Positions 51,338 through 60,878 of a stretch of 64,000 nt of DNA are shown here, piece after piece (the first letter of the stretch is position 1; each line of letters begins with the position of its first letter). The stretch comes from Ktedonobacter sp. SOSP1-85 (GTDB taxonomy: Bacteria; Chloroflexota; Ktedonobacteria; Ktedonobacterales; Ktedonobacteraceae). The notes under the pieces are model-generated. The model was not told the DNA's origin. It did no database searches and worked only from the letters and a program-made list of their open reading frames with translations. The DNA is taken from positions 1,798,001 to 1,862,000 of the forward strand of contig NZ_BNJI01000003.1 in assembly GCF_016587415.1 (NCBI RefSeq). The letters run 5' to 3'. Made by a program: the position numbers and the translations under genes.

Positions 51338-51566
51338 ATGAAAGCAGCAATTTTTAAAGAAGCAGGCAAATATGAAGAGAATAGGAGAAGAAATACCGCA
51401 TATGCTAGATATTCCAGTAGTAACATTGAATAATGGCGTAAGCATGCCACAATTTGGTTTAGGGGTATACCTGCTGCTAAATGATCAAACAGAAAAGAGC
51501 GTATGGGTGGCGCTCGATAAGGGCGTACGCCTGGGTCCGGATCCCGATACATTCGCTAGCGAGTAA
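51338..51566 (+). pseudogene. Remnants of a zinc-type alcohol dehydrogenase and an aldo/keto reductase
   Basis: Two truncated frames lie here. ATG 51338 gives MKAAIFKEAGKYE, the typical start of zinc-dependent alcohol dehydrogenases, but stops after 31 residues. The overlapping frame from about 51402 reads VVTLNNGVSMPQFGLGVYLL, the start of an aldo/keto reductase, then TEKSVWVALDKGVR and jumps directly to LGPDPDTF, its normal C-terminal end. About 220 internal residues are missing. This looks like internal deletion after insertion of one gene start into another. Confidence 0.7.
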
Positions 51567-51617
51567 GGGTGGAAGAGAGGAAGAAACCATGAATTTTCAT
51601 GCGAAGGAGGTTCTACA

Positions 51618-52001
51618 ATGACTGATTGGGCACGGAACGACCTTGAACGAATTGGAGCGGCAGAGGAACTGCAGCTCGCGACTTTCAAGAAGGATGGCAC
51701 GCCACGCCCGCCTGTCACCATCTGGGTCGTTCGCGTGGGTGATGAGCTGTACGTGAGAGGATACCGTGGCCCTGAAACGGCCTGGTTCCGGCAGGCACAG
51801 CTACGACACGAAGGACACATGGAGGCTGGCGGGGTGACGAAGGATGTGACGTTTGTAGATGTAAGCTCCGATGAGGCGCTCAATCACGAGATAGACGCTG
51901 CCTATCGATCAAAGTATCAGCGATACAGTAGAACCTATGTTGACCCGATGATTGCCTCTCAAGCGCGTGCGACCACGCTGAAGCTGGTGCCATCGGCGTA
52001 A
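51618..52001 (+). CDS. DUF2255 family protein
   Basis: A 127-residue protein of the DUF2255 family. It contains the segments IGAAEELQLATFKKDGTPRPPVTIWVVRVGDELYVRGYRGPETAWFR (key residues noted), similar in layout to pyridoxamine-5'-phosphate-oxidase-like beta barrels that bind flavin. Function unknown. GAAGGAGG lies before ATG 51618. It is followed closely by an aldo/keto reductase gene and may form part of the same operon. Confidence 0.85.
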   Translation: MTDWARNDLERIGAAEELQLATFKKDGTPRPPVTIWVVRVGDELYVRGYRGPETAWFRQAQLRHEGHMEAGGVTKDVTFVDVSSDEALNHEIDAAYRSKYQRYSRTYVDPMIASQARATTLKLVPSA

Positions 52002-52026
52002 AGAAGAGGGAAGAGAGGAAGATTGC

Positions 52027-53010
52027 TTGGAATATACGAAGTTAGGAAACACTGGAATGGATGTGTCTCGCATCTGCCTCGGTTGCATGGGGTTTGGGGA
52101 TGCGGAACGGTGGGTGCACAAATGGGTGCTTGATGAAGAAAACAGTCGGCCCATCATCAAGAAAGCCCTTGAGTTGGGGATCAATTTCTTCGATACTGCC
52201 AACGTCTATTCCATTGGGAAAAGTGAGGAGATCCTCGGGCGGGCATTGAAGGATTTCGCGAATCGGGATGAGGTCGTCATCGCGACCAAAGTACACGGCA
52301 AGATGCATGACGGACCCAATGGCGCCGGGCTATCGCGCAAAGCGATTCTGAGCGAGATCGACCACAGTTTGCAACGGTTGGGAACGGATTATGTGGATCT
52401 CTACCAGATTCATCGCTGGGATTACCAGACTCCCATCGAGGAGACGATGGAGGCGCTGCACGACGTGGTGAGGGCCGGAAAGGCTCGCTACATCGGCGCC
52501 TCCGCCATGTTCGCGTGGCAGTTCCAGAAGGCGCTGCACGTTGCCGAGAAGCATGGATGGACCCGCTTCGTCACAATGCAGGACCACCTGAACCTCATCT
52601 ATCGCGAAGAGGAACGTGAGATGCTGCCGCTTTGCCGCGAGGAAAAGATTGGCGTGATCCCCTATAGCCCACTCGCATCCGGAAGATTAACACGTGACCG
52701 TTCTTCGGAAAACACGCTTCGCGTCGAAACCGATCAGATCGCAAAGAGCAAGTACGATGCGACCGCCGAGACCGATCAACGGGTCGTGAAACGGGTTGCG
52801 GAAATCGCGGGAAAGCATGGCGTGCCGCGCGTTCAAATCGCGCTGGCCTGGCTGTTACAGAAGCAACCGGTGACTGCTCCTATCGTCGGGGCAACGAAAA
52901 TTACGCATCTGGAAGATGCCGTCGGAGCGCTGGACGTCCATCTGACCCGGGAAGAGGTCGCATACCTGGAAGAGCCGTATGTGCCGCATCCCATTGTCGG
53001 TCATCAATAA
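52027..53010 (+). CDS. Aldo/keto reductase
   Basis: A 327-residue NADP-dependent aldo/keto reductase of the YajO/AKR11-13-like group. It has LGNTGMDVSRICLGCMGFGD, the catalytic tetrad in FFDTANVYSIGKSEE (Asp, Tyr), VVIATKVHG (Lys) and DLYQIHRWD (His), the cofactor segments VIPYSPLASGRL and VQIALAWLLQKQPVTAPIVGATK. The start is TTG 52027 with AGAGAGGAAG upstream. The physiological substrate is unknown. It is followed by an MFS exporter gene. Confidence 0.93.
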   Translation: MEYTKLGNTGMDVSRICLGCMGFGDAERWVHKWVLDEENSRPIIKKALELGINFFDTANVYSIGKSEEILGRALKDFANRDEVVIATKVHGKMHDGPNGAGLSRKAILSEIDHSLQRLGTDYVDLYQIHRWDYQTPIEETMEALHDVVRAGKARYIGASAMFAWQFQKALHVAEKHGWTRFVTMQDHLNLIYREEEREMLPLCREEKIGVIPYSPLASGRLTRDRSSENTLRVETDQIAKSKYDATAETDQRVVKRVAEIAGKHGVPRVQIALAWLLQKQPVTAPIVGATKITHLEDAVGALDVHLTREEVAYLEEPYVPHPIVGHQ

Positions 53011-53042
53011 ACGGGAAGGGAGGAAGCATTGACCCGCTTTCA

Positions 53043-54437
53043 GTGAAAGAGAAGGACATGATCACGACCTCATCTCAACAGACAACTCAACAAACAAGAA
53101 TACAAACCATGATGCCACTGCTGGCTCTCTGTCTTGGCTACTTCATGACGATTCTCGATGTGACCATTGTCAATGTAGCATTGGTTGATATCAAAGAGCA
53201 CCTGAGCGCGAATGTGACCGGGCTGCAATGGATTGTGGATGGCTATGCCCTCGTCTTCGCCAGTTTGCTGCTGACTGGCGGAGCGCTTGGCGACCGAAGA
53301 GGAAGCAGAACGATTTTTTTGGTCGGTTTTGCCCTCTTCACACTGGCATCAACGCTGTGTAGCCTGGCACCAACCCTGCTCGTCTTGCAGATTGCCCGCG
53401 CCATCCAGGGGCTTGGGGCAGCCCTGCTTGTCCCCAATTCGCTCGCCCTCTTAAATACCATCTATACTGAGGCACACAAACGGGTGCAAGCCATTGGCAT
53501 CTGGGCCGCTGTGGCCAGCATCGGAGCGCTTTCAGGTCCTCTGCTTGGAGGTTTTTTGGTCAATGCGTTTGGGTGGCGCAGCATCTTTCTGATCAATCTG
53601 CCTATCGGCATCCTCGGCTTTTTGCTCACCCTCCGTTCTATTGCTCCTTCGTCGCCGCAAGCAGGACGCAACCTGGACCTTCCGGGGCAAGTGGCAAGTA
53701 TTCTCGCATTGGGACTATTGACATTTGCATTGATTGAAGGAAACAGCCTGGGAAACGGGTCTCCGCTGATTCTTGCAGCATATACTGGAAGTGCCCTCTT
53801 TTTCCTCATATTCCTTTGGAGAGAAAAGACCACCAGCCATCCGATGCTTCCCTTGAACCTGTTTCAAGAAAGGACGTTCTCTGCGACCAATGTGGTCGCC
53901 CTGTGCCAGACCTTTACTTTTACAAGCTTCATTTTTGTCATCAGTCTGTTCTTGCAAGAGGTGCAACACTATACGCCATCGCTCACAGGATTGGCACTGC
54001 TTCCTTCCTTTGGCAGTGCCCTGCTCGCAACCTCTCTCTCCGGCATGCTTATGGCTCGCATCGGGACCAAACGTGTGATGGTCATTGGGCTGCTCCTCAG
54101 CACTTTGGCCTGTTTTGGGTTTATGCTGGTTGAGATACACACTAACTACCTGTTGCTGGCGTGTATCACTGCCGTCTTGGGATTCGGACTTGTCCTGGTC
54201 TTACCGGCCATGACCGAGGCGGTGATGTCGCATGCTCCAAAAGCTCAATCAGGCATCGCATCGGGCATGCTCAATGTGAGCCGGCAGGTGGATGGGGTTA
54301 TCGGAGTCGCGATCCTTGGAACGCTTGTGGGGAATCAGCAGACGTTCCTCTCAGGCATGCATCTCGCCTTTGTAGTCGCCGGAGGGGTTCTCCTCCTCGG
54401 ATTGGTCTGTGCATGGGTCTTCGTCAGAAGACGATAG
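53043..54437 (+). CDS. MFS drug exporter, DHA2 (14-helix) family
   Basis: A 464-residue major facilitator transporter. The motif C-type helix and DHA2 features are visible: LALCLGYFMTILDVTIVNVAL, LQWIVDGYALVFASLLLTGGALGDRRG (motif A), and the later GPLLGGFLVNAFGWRSIFLINLP. Fourteen hydrophobic helices are expected. The start is GTG 53043 or ATG 53058; the ribosome-binding site fits neither perfectly. Such exporters confer resistance to antibiotics or quaternary amines. It closes the accessory block. Confidence 0.93.
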   Translation: MKEKDMITTSSQQTTQQTRIQTMMPLLALCLGYFMTILDVTIVNVALVDIKEHLSANVTGLQWIVDGYALVFASLLLTGGALGDRRGSRTIFLVGFALFTLASTLCSLAPTLLVLQIARAIQGLGAALLVPNSLALLNTIYTEAHKRVQAIGIWAAVASIGALSGPLLGGFLVNAFGWRSIFLINLPIGILGFLLTLRSIAPSSPQAGRNLDLPGQVASILALGLLTFALIEGNSLGNGSPLILAAYTGSALFFLIFLWREKTTSHPMLPLNLFQERTFSATNVVALCQTFTFTSFIFVISLFLQEVQHYTPSLTGLALLPSFGSALLATSLSGMLMARIGTKRVMVIGLLLSTLACFGFMLVEIHTNYLLLACITAVLGFGLVLVLPAMTEAVMSHAPKAQSGIASGMLNVSRQVDGVIGVAILGTLVGNQQTFLSGMHLAFVVAGGVLLLGLVCAWVFVRRR

Positions 54438-54997
54438 GAGACACCCCAATTGTGAACCTGTTGGGAAATCCAGGAGGACCATGTGACTAATGAAAGAAGC
54501 ATTGGGGAGGCACGTGCAGAAAGAGGATATGCATTCTTTCGTCATGCAAGCATTAGCGCATCAGCAACAGGAGGCCCTAATGCGCGAAGCAGAGCAAGAG
54601 CGTCTCACAAAATAAATGTATAGTCACTCAAGAGGGTTGACTACGCAGTCTATTGCCCAGTAGCAAAAGCCGCTGGCCGAATCTGACTTGAGGTTCGCTC
54701 ATGGTTGGAACAGAAAGTCGGAATAGGAAAATAGCCTGAATGGACCAGAGCAATAAGGTGACTCTCTTGCTCTCTACATGCGTGGCGGACGAGGGGAAGG
54801 AACGCAGAGAAGCATCGTGCATATCCGCCCTCTTTCTCCGTCCCGCATCATGAGGTCTAGAAATGCAACCCTGGTCTCAAAGAGCTACATCTCTGGATGG
54901 ATCTCAACCTGTTTCTGCCCAGGTATGCTTGCATGGACAGTGCTTCTTCTCTCTGGAAGAGACAAAAAGGAATACATATTCGATGCAAGAGGAAAAT
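54438..54997. other. Intergenic region before the multicopper oxidase gene
   Basis: About 560 bases. It carries the small ORF at 54490-54615 and an open 45-codon 5' extension of the multicopper oxidase frame. No inverted repeat or RNA is recognised in it. Confidence 0.5.
54490..54615 (+). CDS. Possible small protein, 41 residues
   Basis: ATG 54490 to TAA 54615 reads a polar, Gln/Glu-rich helical peptide (MKEALGRHVQKEDMHSF, then QALAHQQQEALMREAEQ). AGGAGG lies about 13 bases before the ATG. No family is recognised, and coding status is uncertain. Confidence 0.25.
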   Translation: MKEALGRHVQKEDMHSFVMQALAHQQQEALMREAEQERLTK

Positions 54998-56545
54998 ATG
55001 ACAAAATCAAATGAAAAGAGAAGGATAAAAGTCCCCAGGATCAAAAGGTGGGTCAGAGTATCTCTGCTGACGCTACTTGGTCTTCTGCTTGTTGCGGGAA
55101 GCTTCATTGGATGGGGACTCTGGAGTTCTCGGCTCCCTGGGAGCATGAATATGGGCAGTGCATGCACGATGACGATGCCGATGGATCACGCCGACACTTC
55201 TATGTCCTGTGGACAGAGTACGCCCGTGACCAGCTTACAGGCTCCACAAACCGCGCCATCTGTCAAACAGTTCACGTTAACGACCAGGGTGGTCAAACTG
55301 AATATTGGCGCGGGGAAAACAGTAGATGCCTGGACCTATAATGGGACGGCACCGGGACCAACCTTGCGGGTGCGGCAAGGAGATCTGGTGGTAGTCAAAC
55401 TCGTGAATACCTTGCCGGAAGGAGTGACTATCCACTGGCATGGCGTGAGGGTGCCCAACGTCGCCGACGGAGTTGCAGGCATTACCCAGAACGCCGTCAA
55501 GCCGGGCCAATCTTATACCTATCGTTTTCTTGCCACCGATCCTGGTACCTACTGGTACCATTCCCATGAGCAAAGTGATGAGCAGGTTGCACGCGGCCTC
55601 TTTGGAATGTTGATCGTCGATCCAGCCCAACCGACAGAACGTGATGATGTTGATGCCCAGATCATCTTGCATGATTGGGAAAGCCTGGGTGGCGGGATCA
55701 CGATCAATACCACTCAACAGGTCTCTCGTGTCTCTGCTCAAGCTGGGGAGTGGGTGCGCCTGCGCCTGCTCAATACGAGGAATCATCCCCTAGGGATCAC
55801 ACTCGTGGGGGTCCCCTTTACCGTGAGCGCTCTGGACGGACATGATCTCAACAAGCCGCAACCGTTGCAGAAGATCCTCCTGCCGATTGGTGGAGGGCAG
55901 CGCTTTGATGTGCACTTTCAGATGCCAAAAGACGGGATGGTTCGTCTGGTGGTCACGGATGAACAGGGAGAAGTGTTGCAAGCTCCAGCGGCGTTGATTG
56001 GGCCAGACGGTGCGAGTTCACCTGCGTCGCCTGCATCACTGCCGTTGAACTGGTTCGACTTCTCGCGCTATGGGGAACCACGCGTTGATGAGATCACGCC
56101 GCAATCTCACTTTGATCAGCAGACACAGATGGTGCTGGGACGGCAGCTAGGCTTTTTTAACGGGCAATTTTTGATGACCTACACCATCAACGGTCAGACC
56201 ATGCCACATATCTCGCCGATTACCGTCAGCTCTGGTCAGCTCATCAAAATCCGCATCGTGGATGAGAGCGGCGATCCCCATCCGATCCATATTCATGGGC
56301 ATACCTTCACCGTTTTGTCGCGCAATGGGCATCCCCTGACGGGCAGTCCAGTCCACCTCGATACCATCCTGGTTCAACCTCACGAGTCCTATGAGGTGGC
56401 CTTCCGTGCGGATAATCCTGGCCTGTGGATGGATCATTGCCATAATCTCAATCACGCCGCACACGGGATGAGTATGATGATTGCCTATCCTAACATTTCT
56501 ACTCCGTTCTCTATGGGGAGCGATTCGGGGAATATGCCTGAGTAG
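54998..56545 (+). CDS. Multicopper oxidase (laccase/CueO-like)
   Basis: A 515-residue copper oxidase. A basic N-terminus and one hydrophobic helix (about residues 20-42) anchor or export it, then a Met/His-rich linker (MNMGSACTMTMPMDHAD) precedes the three cupredoxin domains. Copper ligands are all visible: TIHWHGVRVPN, GTYWYHSHEQSDEQ, HPIHIHGHTF and HCHNLNHAAHGM with the type 1 Cys-His-Met set. It oxidises phenols or Cu(I)/Fe(II) with O2 outside the cell. ATG 54998 follows AAGAGG by five bases; the frame is open 45 codons upstream. A two-component system follows it. Confidence 0.93.
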   Translation: MTKSNEKRRIKVPRIKRWVRVSLLTLLGLLLVAGSFIGWGLWSSRLPGSMNMGSACTMTMPMDHADTSMSCGQSTPVTSLQAPQTAPSVKQFTLTTRVVKLNIGAGKTVDAWTYNGTAPGPTLRVRQGDLVVVKLVNTLPEGVTIHWHGVRVPNVADGVAGITQNAVKPGQSYTYRFLATDPGTYWYHSHEQSDEQVARGLFGMLIVDPAQPTERDDVDAQIILHDWESLGGGITINTTQQVSRVSAQAGEWVRLRLLNTRNHPLGITLVGVPFTVSALDGHDLNKPQPLQKILLPIGGGQRFDVHFQMPKDGMVRLVVTDEQGEVLQAPAALIGPDGASSPASPASLPLNWFDFSRYGEPRVDEITPQSHFDQQTQMVLGRQLGFFNGQFLMTYTINGQTMPHISPITVSSGQLIKIRIVDESGDPHPIHIHGHTFTVLSRNGHPLTGSPVHLDTILVQPHESYEVAFRADNPGLWMDHCHNLNHAAHGMSMMIAYPNISTPFSMGSDSGNMPE

Positions 56546-56673
56546 CGATGGAAAGTACCTGCTTACAGGCTCCCTTTCAAAGGGAAGCTTCTCAGATCTC
56601 TCAATCCTCATCCACAGATTGTATACTATGCTGAAGAAAAGACCGTGAGCCAATCAAAGATAGAGGAGGACGC

Positions 56674-58236
56674 ATGAAGAACAAAGACCCGCGAGTCGAG
56701 CAACACGACGAGAAAGGCAAACGGACACCGGGGAAATGGTCAGGATTATCTCTGCGCATGACCCTGTCATATATCATGATATCCGTCTCGGCAGTACTCC
56801 TGCTGGAACTGCTGGCTGGACTCGTCGTTTTCTGGCTACGGGTCTATGGTCCCTTCGATGATCAGGAAAATCTTTCAAAGGCCAGACGAATGGCTCAGTT
56901 CTATGCAATGGCAGCATCTATTCAAGGGGGAGGCGTGCAACTCAATCCTCACAGCACGTTTCTGCCTGGTCAACCTGCTTCTCTGATTGGGGACCAGGAG
57001 CAAGCATCGGATCTCTGGAAGGATCGTGTTCCTTCTATTGAGGCGGCCTCCTCTGATCCTCAGCAAGTCAAGTTTGCGCTGCTGATTGGGCCAACAGGTC
57101 GTGTACTTGCCAGTTCGTATCCGGCGCATATCCCAGTTGCAACCCCGCTTACCCATTTGCCATCGCCGCAGTCCAGGCTCAGTGCTGACGCACTGGCGGG
57201 CAGATCAGGGACGATGGTCGAGGTAACTTCACAAGGGCGCGTGCGGTCTGCCGCTGCGACCGTCTGGAGCAGGGACAGGCGGCCAATCGGGGCCATCTAT
57301 GTCCAGTTTCCCCCAGACATCGCGGTTGAGCATTTTCTCCTTCGTTTTCTTGGCGGGTGGTTCACCAGTGGTCTCGGGTTGCTCGTGATCACGGTCCCGA
57401 TTGGTCTCTTCTTTGGCATGATGACGACCCGTCAACTGATACAGCGTCTGCGTCATCTAGTGGTGGCAACCACACGCTTCGCCGATGGAGAGTATAGCCA
57501 GCGAGTCGCTCTCACGAGTAATGATGAGGTTGGGCAGTTGGAGTTGCAGTTTAATTGGATGGCCGAGCGCTTGGTCGAAAGCATCGCACAAGGGCAGGCT
57601 CTGACCCAACATACTGCACGCCTGGAGGAGCGCGCGCGGATCGCACGAGACTTGCACGATAGCGTGAAGCAACACCTGTTTGCGGTGTCCATGCAAATTG
57701 GAGCAGCGCTCTCGTTGCCTGAGCACAGGCATGAGCAGGTTCACCAGTACCTCAAAGAGATAGATATGCTGGCATACCAGGCCCAGCAGGACCTCACGAC
57801 GCTGATCCAGGAACTGCGTCCCTCTCTGCTCAGGAACAAGGGGCTTGGCGTTGCTCTTCGGGACTATCTGGAAATGTGGAGTCGTCAGAACGCTATTCGG
57901 ACTGAGGTACAGATAGCAGAGACCGGTGTGCGTTCTCAGGCTCTTGAGGAGACGTTGTGGCGTGTGGCGCAAGAAGCCCTTGCCAACGTTGCCCGCCACA
58001 GCCAGGCCAGCACTGTTCAGATACGCCTGGAGGACGAACAGAAACAGGTGATGCTTTCACTGGTGGATAACGGATGCGGCTTTGACCCGACAAAGAGAGA
58101 ACGTTGGGGGATCGGCCTTGACTCCATGAAAGAGCGGATGGAGGCTCTGGGCGGGACGCTTACCATCCACAGCGAGGTGGGAAAGGGCACACGCATCACG
58201 GTGCGATGCAGAAACAGTCAAGCCCTGGTACATTGA
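56674..58236 (+). CDS. NarL-type sensor histidine kinase with extracytoplasmic domain and HAMP
   Basis: A 520-residue kinase. Two transmembrane helices (about residues 29-55 and 228-250) flank an extracytoplasmic sensor domain of some 170 residues. A HAMP domain follows (TTRQLIQRLRHLVVATTRFADGEY), then the HisKA_3 motif IARDLHDSVKQHLFAVSMQIG with phospho-acceptor His near residue 328, and the HATPase domain with RVAQEALANVARHSQA, NGCGFDP and GIGLDSMKERMEALGG. GAGGAGG lies before ATG 56674. It is followed by its response regulator. The neighbouring multicopper oxidase suggests copper or an envelope stress as a possible signal, but this is inference. Confidence 0.95.
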   Translation: MKNKDPRVEQHDEKGKRTPGKWSGLSLRMTLSYIMISVSAVLLLELLAGLVVFWLRVYGPFDDQENLSKARRMAQFYAMAASIQGGGVQLNPHSTFLPGQPASLIGDQEQASDLWKDRVPSIEAASSDPQQVKFALLIGPTGRVLASSYPAHIPVATPLTHLPSPQSRLSADALAGRSGTMVEVTSQGRVRSAAATVWSRDRRPIGAIYVQFPPDIAVEHFLLRFLGGWFTSGLGLLVITVPIGLFFGMMTTRQLIQRLRHLVVATTRFADGEYSQRVALTSNDEVGQLELQFNWMAERLVESIAQGQALTQHTARLEERARIARDLHDSVKQHLFAVSMQIGAALSLPEHRHEQVHQYLKEIDMLAYQAQQDLTTLIQELRPSLLRNKGLGVALRDYLEMWSRQNAIRTEVQIAETGVRSQALEETLWRVAQEALANVARHSQASTVQIRLEDEQKQVMLSLVDNGCGFDPTKRERWGIGLDSMKERMEALGGTLTIHSEVGKGTRITVRCRNSQALVH

Positions 58237-58264
58237 GGAGCAATACGAGAAAAGGAAGAAGTCT

Positions 58265-58918
58265 ATGGGAGAGCCGATCACTATTCTCATCGTGGATGAT
58301 CACAGCGTGGTTCGTCAGGGCGTCCGAGCGTTTGTCGAATTACAGGAGGATCTACTGATTATCGGGGAAGCCGATTCGGGGGAAGAGGCGCTTCGCTGTG
58401 TGCAACAATCCCTTCCCGATGTGGTGCTGATGGACCTGGTGATGCCTGGTATGGATGGGATTGAAGCCACCCGAGCGGTGAAGCAGATCAGTCCGGGAAC
58501 CCAGGTGATTGTACTTACGTCGTTTTACGAAGATGAGAATATTTTCCCCGCACTACGTGCCGGGGCTATCTCATATACTTTGAAGGATATTCGCTCAGGC
58601 GACCTAGCAGAGATCATCAGGAAAGCCGCCAGGGGGGAATCGGTGCTCCATGCTCGCGTAGCAACACGTGTCATTCAAGAAGTGCGTGAAGCAAAACGGC
58701 AGACGCCTCTTGATTTGATGGATTTGACCGAGCGCGAACTGGAAGTTCTGCGCCTGATTGCCAGCGGGCATTCCAATACGGTCATTGCAGAAACCTTAGT
58801 GCTGAGTGAAAAAACCGTCAAGAGGCATGTCAGTAACATTTTGAGCAAGTTGCAGATGCAGGATCGAACCCAGGCAGCAGTTTTTGCTTGGCAACAAGGA
58901 CTGATGAGGGGAAACTGA
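58265..58918 (+). CDS. NarL/LuxR-type response regulator
   Basis: A 217-residue regulator. Receiver features are VDDHSVVRQGV, Asp57 in VVLMDLVMPGMDG, the Thr of IVLTSFYEDENIF and the Lys of SYTLKDIRSGDL. The LuxR-type HTH reads LTERELEVLRLIASGHSNTVIAETL and EKTVKRHVSNILSKLQMQDRTQAAVF. It is coupled to the kinase gene (28 bases apart), with AAGGAAG before ATG 58265. Confidence 0.95.
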   Translation: MGEPITILIVDDHSVVRQGVRAFVELQEDLLIIGEADSGEEALRCVQQSLPDVVLMDLVMPGMDGIEATRAVKQISPGTQVIVLTSFYEDENIFPALRAGAISYTLKDIRSGDLAEIIRKAARGESVLHARVATRVIQEVREAKRQTPLDLMDLTERELEVLRLIASGHSNTVIAETLVLSEKTVKRHVSNILSKLQMQDRTQAAVFAWQQGLMRGN

Positions 58919-58954
58919 GTGGCAGTCGGTTCTGACCAAAACCCAGGGTTTGGC

Positions 58955-59525
58955 TCAAGGAAAAGCTCGTAATGGTTGAGGTGTAATCCAGTCGTCATTG
59001 AGCAGATCGGCCCGCAAGGCAACGACCGCAGTGGCATTGGCACGTCTCCAGCGCATGCCTCGCTTCTTCATACGACGATTGATCAGTGCCACGGTTCGCT
59101 CGATCATCCCGCTCCCGATTGGATAGCCTTGCGCACGCCATTGTTCATACGATCCTATCCAGTCACGTTGGTTTTCCAGGTACGTGATGACCTGCTTGAG
59201 AGCTTTGAGCGCTTCAGCAGGCAGCCCCATTCCCCAGGCTCCTAGCCCTTTGCCTGCTCCACCTGCCCATGCCACAGCAACGTCTCGTAGACATGCAGGT
59301 GATACCCTCGATCGGCCAGCGAGAGCTCTTTGGCTCGTGCCATCCACATCGAATACTACCCACTGGTTTTCTCGCCGGTCCCACAATCCTCCTGTTCTCT
59401 CCTCTTTCTCAAGCGGTTGGGCGACCAGGTCGCGCGAGAAACACCGTGTGCAATGCCTCAACTACCGCTTGGTTCAGCGCCGCTAGAAAGCGACGAAGCG
59501 TCGAGCGATGGGGGAGACGCTCTCT
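58955..59525 (-). mobile_element. Frameshifted ISKra4-like transposase remnant
   Basis: The minus strand encodes pieces of a transposase in more than one frame. The C-terminal piece reads YPIGSGMIERTVALINRRMKKRGMRWRRANATAVVALRAD, ending near 58955 and typical of ISKra4-type transposases (motif positions). Upstream, LADRGYHLHVYETLLWHGQ lies in another frame, WVVFDVDGTSQ in a third position, and RRFLAALNQAVVEALHTVFLARP in the first frame again. At least two frameshifts and internal loss are needed. No inverted ends were found. Confidence 0.7.
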
Positions 59526-59713
59526 TCGGACGAGAGTCATGAACGGAGTAGCAAAAGGTTGTCAGCGCTCATAGAACGTCTCCAACGTGCGCTCGCCGCT
59601 GATGACCTACCCGAAGAGGACCGCGAGAAAATCGACCAGTTGGGTAGCTGGGTGGGCATTACTGCCCACCAGCCCCCTAAGAACCAGACGTGACCCTTTC
59701 GGTGTCATCCGGC

Positions 59714-60712
59714 TCAAGCCTCCTCAAGGCACGTTTCCATACCCGGCTTCGTTACGTCTAACTGCTGGTGATGCACCTGTCTATGACAGTTGGGATGGAG
59801 GAGAAGCAAGTTGGAGAGCTGATCTGTACCGCCATAAACCCGGTAGAGAATGTGATGGACATGCCAGCCACTCTCTTTCGTGATTTTCTGGTCGCAGATC
59901 GGACATTTTCCTTCTTGCTCGTTCCAGAGAGTGATGAGCTTTCTTCGCTTGAGCCAGCTTTGGAGCCACTTGAGTCCCATTCGTTCATCGAAGTATGCTT
60001 CATAGGCTGGATCGTACGGGTTTGCTTCCCCTTGAATCAGGCGGTGTCGCCGGATGCGTGTGTCTGCTGCGTTGATGAGGTGAACGGTCAGGGTCTCCCC
60101 TTTTCTTCCCTCAATCTCGCCTGAGAACACCCATTGCCGTTGACCAACGGTATGAAAGTATTTCTCTTTCACCCATCGCCGTCCTTTCTTTGGGTGCCTT
60201 CTCTTTGCCCATTGCCACAGGAGTTCGAAGATCGCATGATCCACGTACGCAAAGGTTCTCTTGCTCGCCATGTGCCGGTGATACAAGGCCCATCCCCGAA
60301 TGATTGGGTTTAATTGGACAATGAGTTTTCCGGCAGGGGTTTGCTTGTTCGCCTTCACGAGCGTTCGAACTTTCTCTAGGAGACCCAGCACGCTTTCCTT
60401 TGATGGCTTGATGAGCAGCTTCCCGTCGTACTTGCGTACATTTTGTCCGAGAAAATCGAACCCGTTCTCAATATGCGTGATCACGGTCTTTTCCTGTGAA
60501 AGAGTGAGGCCACGTTCACGCAAGAACCGTTCCACCGCCGGTTTGACTTCCTGCTCAAGCACCTCTTTCGAGCTGCCTGAGATCAGAAAATCATCTGCGT
60601 ACCGTACCAGATGAACGAGCGCCTTACTGCCTTTCCTGGTCGTTGGTCGGATAACCTCTCTCAACACCCGTTCCAGGCCGTCTAGCGTCATATTCGCGAG
60701 TACAGGTGAACA
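59714..60712 (-). pseudogene. Group II intron reverse transcriptase/maturase, C-terminal part
   Basis: About 333 codons of the RT/maturase. The reading continues from the GGVCSPVLANMTLDGLERVL motif through the catalytic YADDF segment HLVRYADDFLISGSSKEV, ENGFDFLGQNVRKYDGK, the maturase (X) domain with NPIIRGWALYHRHMASKRTFAYVD, and a C-terminal HNH endonuclease CPICDQKI plus HVHHILYRVYGGTDQLSNLLLLHPNCH (key residues). The frame upstream of 60712 is within the inserted element and is not RT. Before insertion it was joined to the part at 62721-63060. Confidence 0.88.
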
Positions 60713-60736
60713 CACGCCACCCCCAATGTTGCAAAA
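60713..60736 (+). repeat. Left 24-bp end of the serine recombinase element
   Basis: Starts CACGCCACCCCCAATG after the CA core. It matches the inverted right end at 18 of 24 positions and is probably a recombinase-binding half-site (attL arm). Confidence 0.75.
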
Positions 60737-60878
60737 CTGGTTCTGGGGTTCGTGTATCAAGTAGCGATCCCGCGTAACCACCTTCAGGCGAGCTATGGAG
60801 ATGGTTTTCACGGAGCCCCACTGCATGGGAGTGGGCGTTGGGCTGAAGGTGTACAGACGCGAGATCAAGGAGGGTGCC

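Noticed and set aside
59508..59693. Plus-strand frame ending near the intron 3' end (contains LQRALAADDLPEEDREKIDQ)
   Set aside because: It looks like the tail of a gene cut by the intron insertion (joining the flanks would give a stop codon after IDQLAS), but no family or start can be shown, so it is not listed as a gene.
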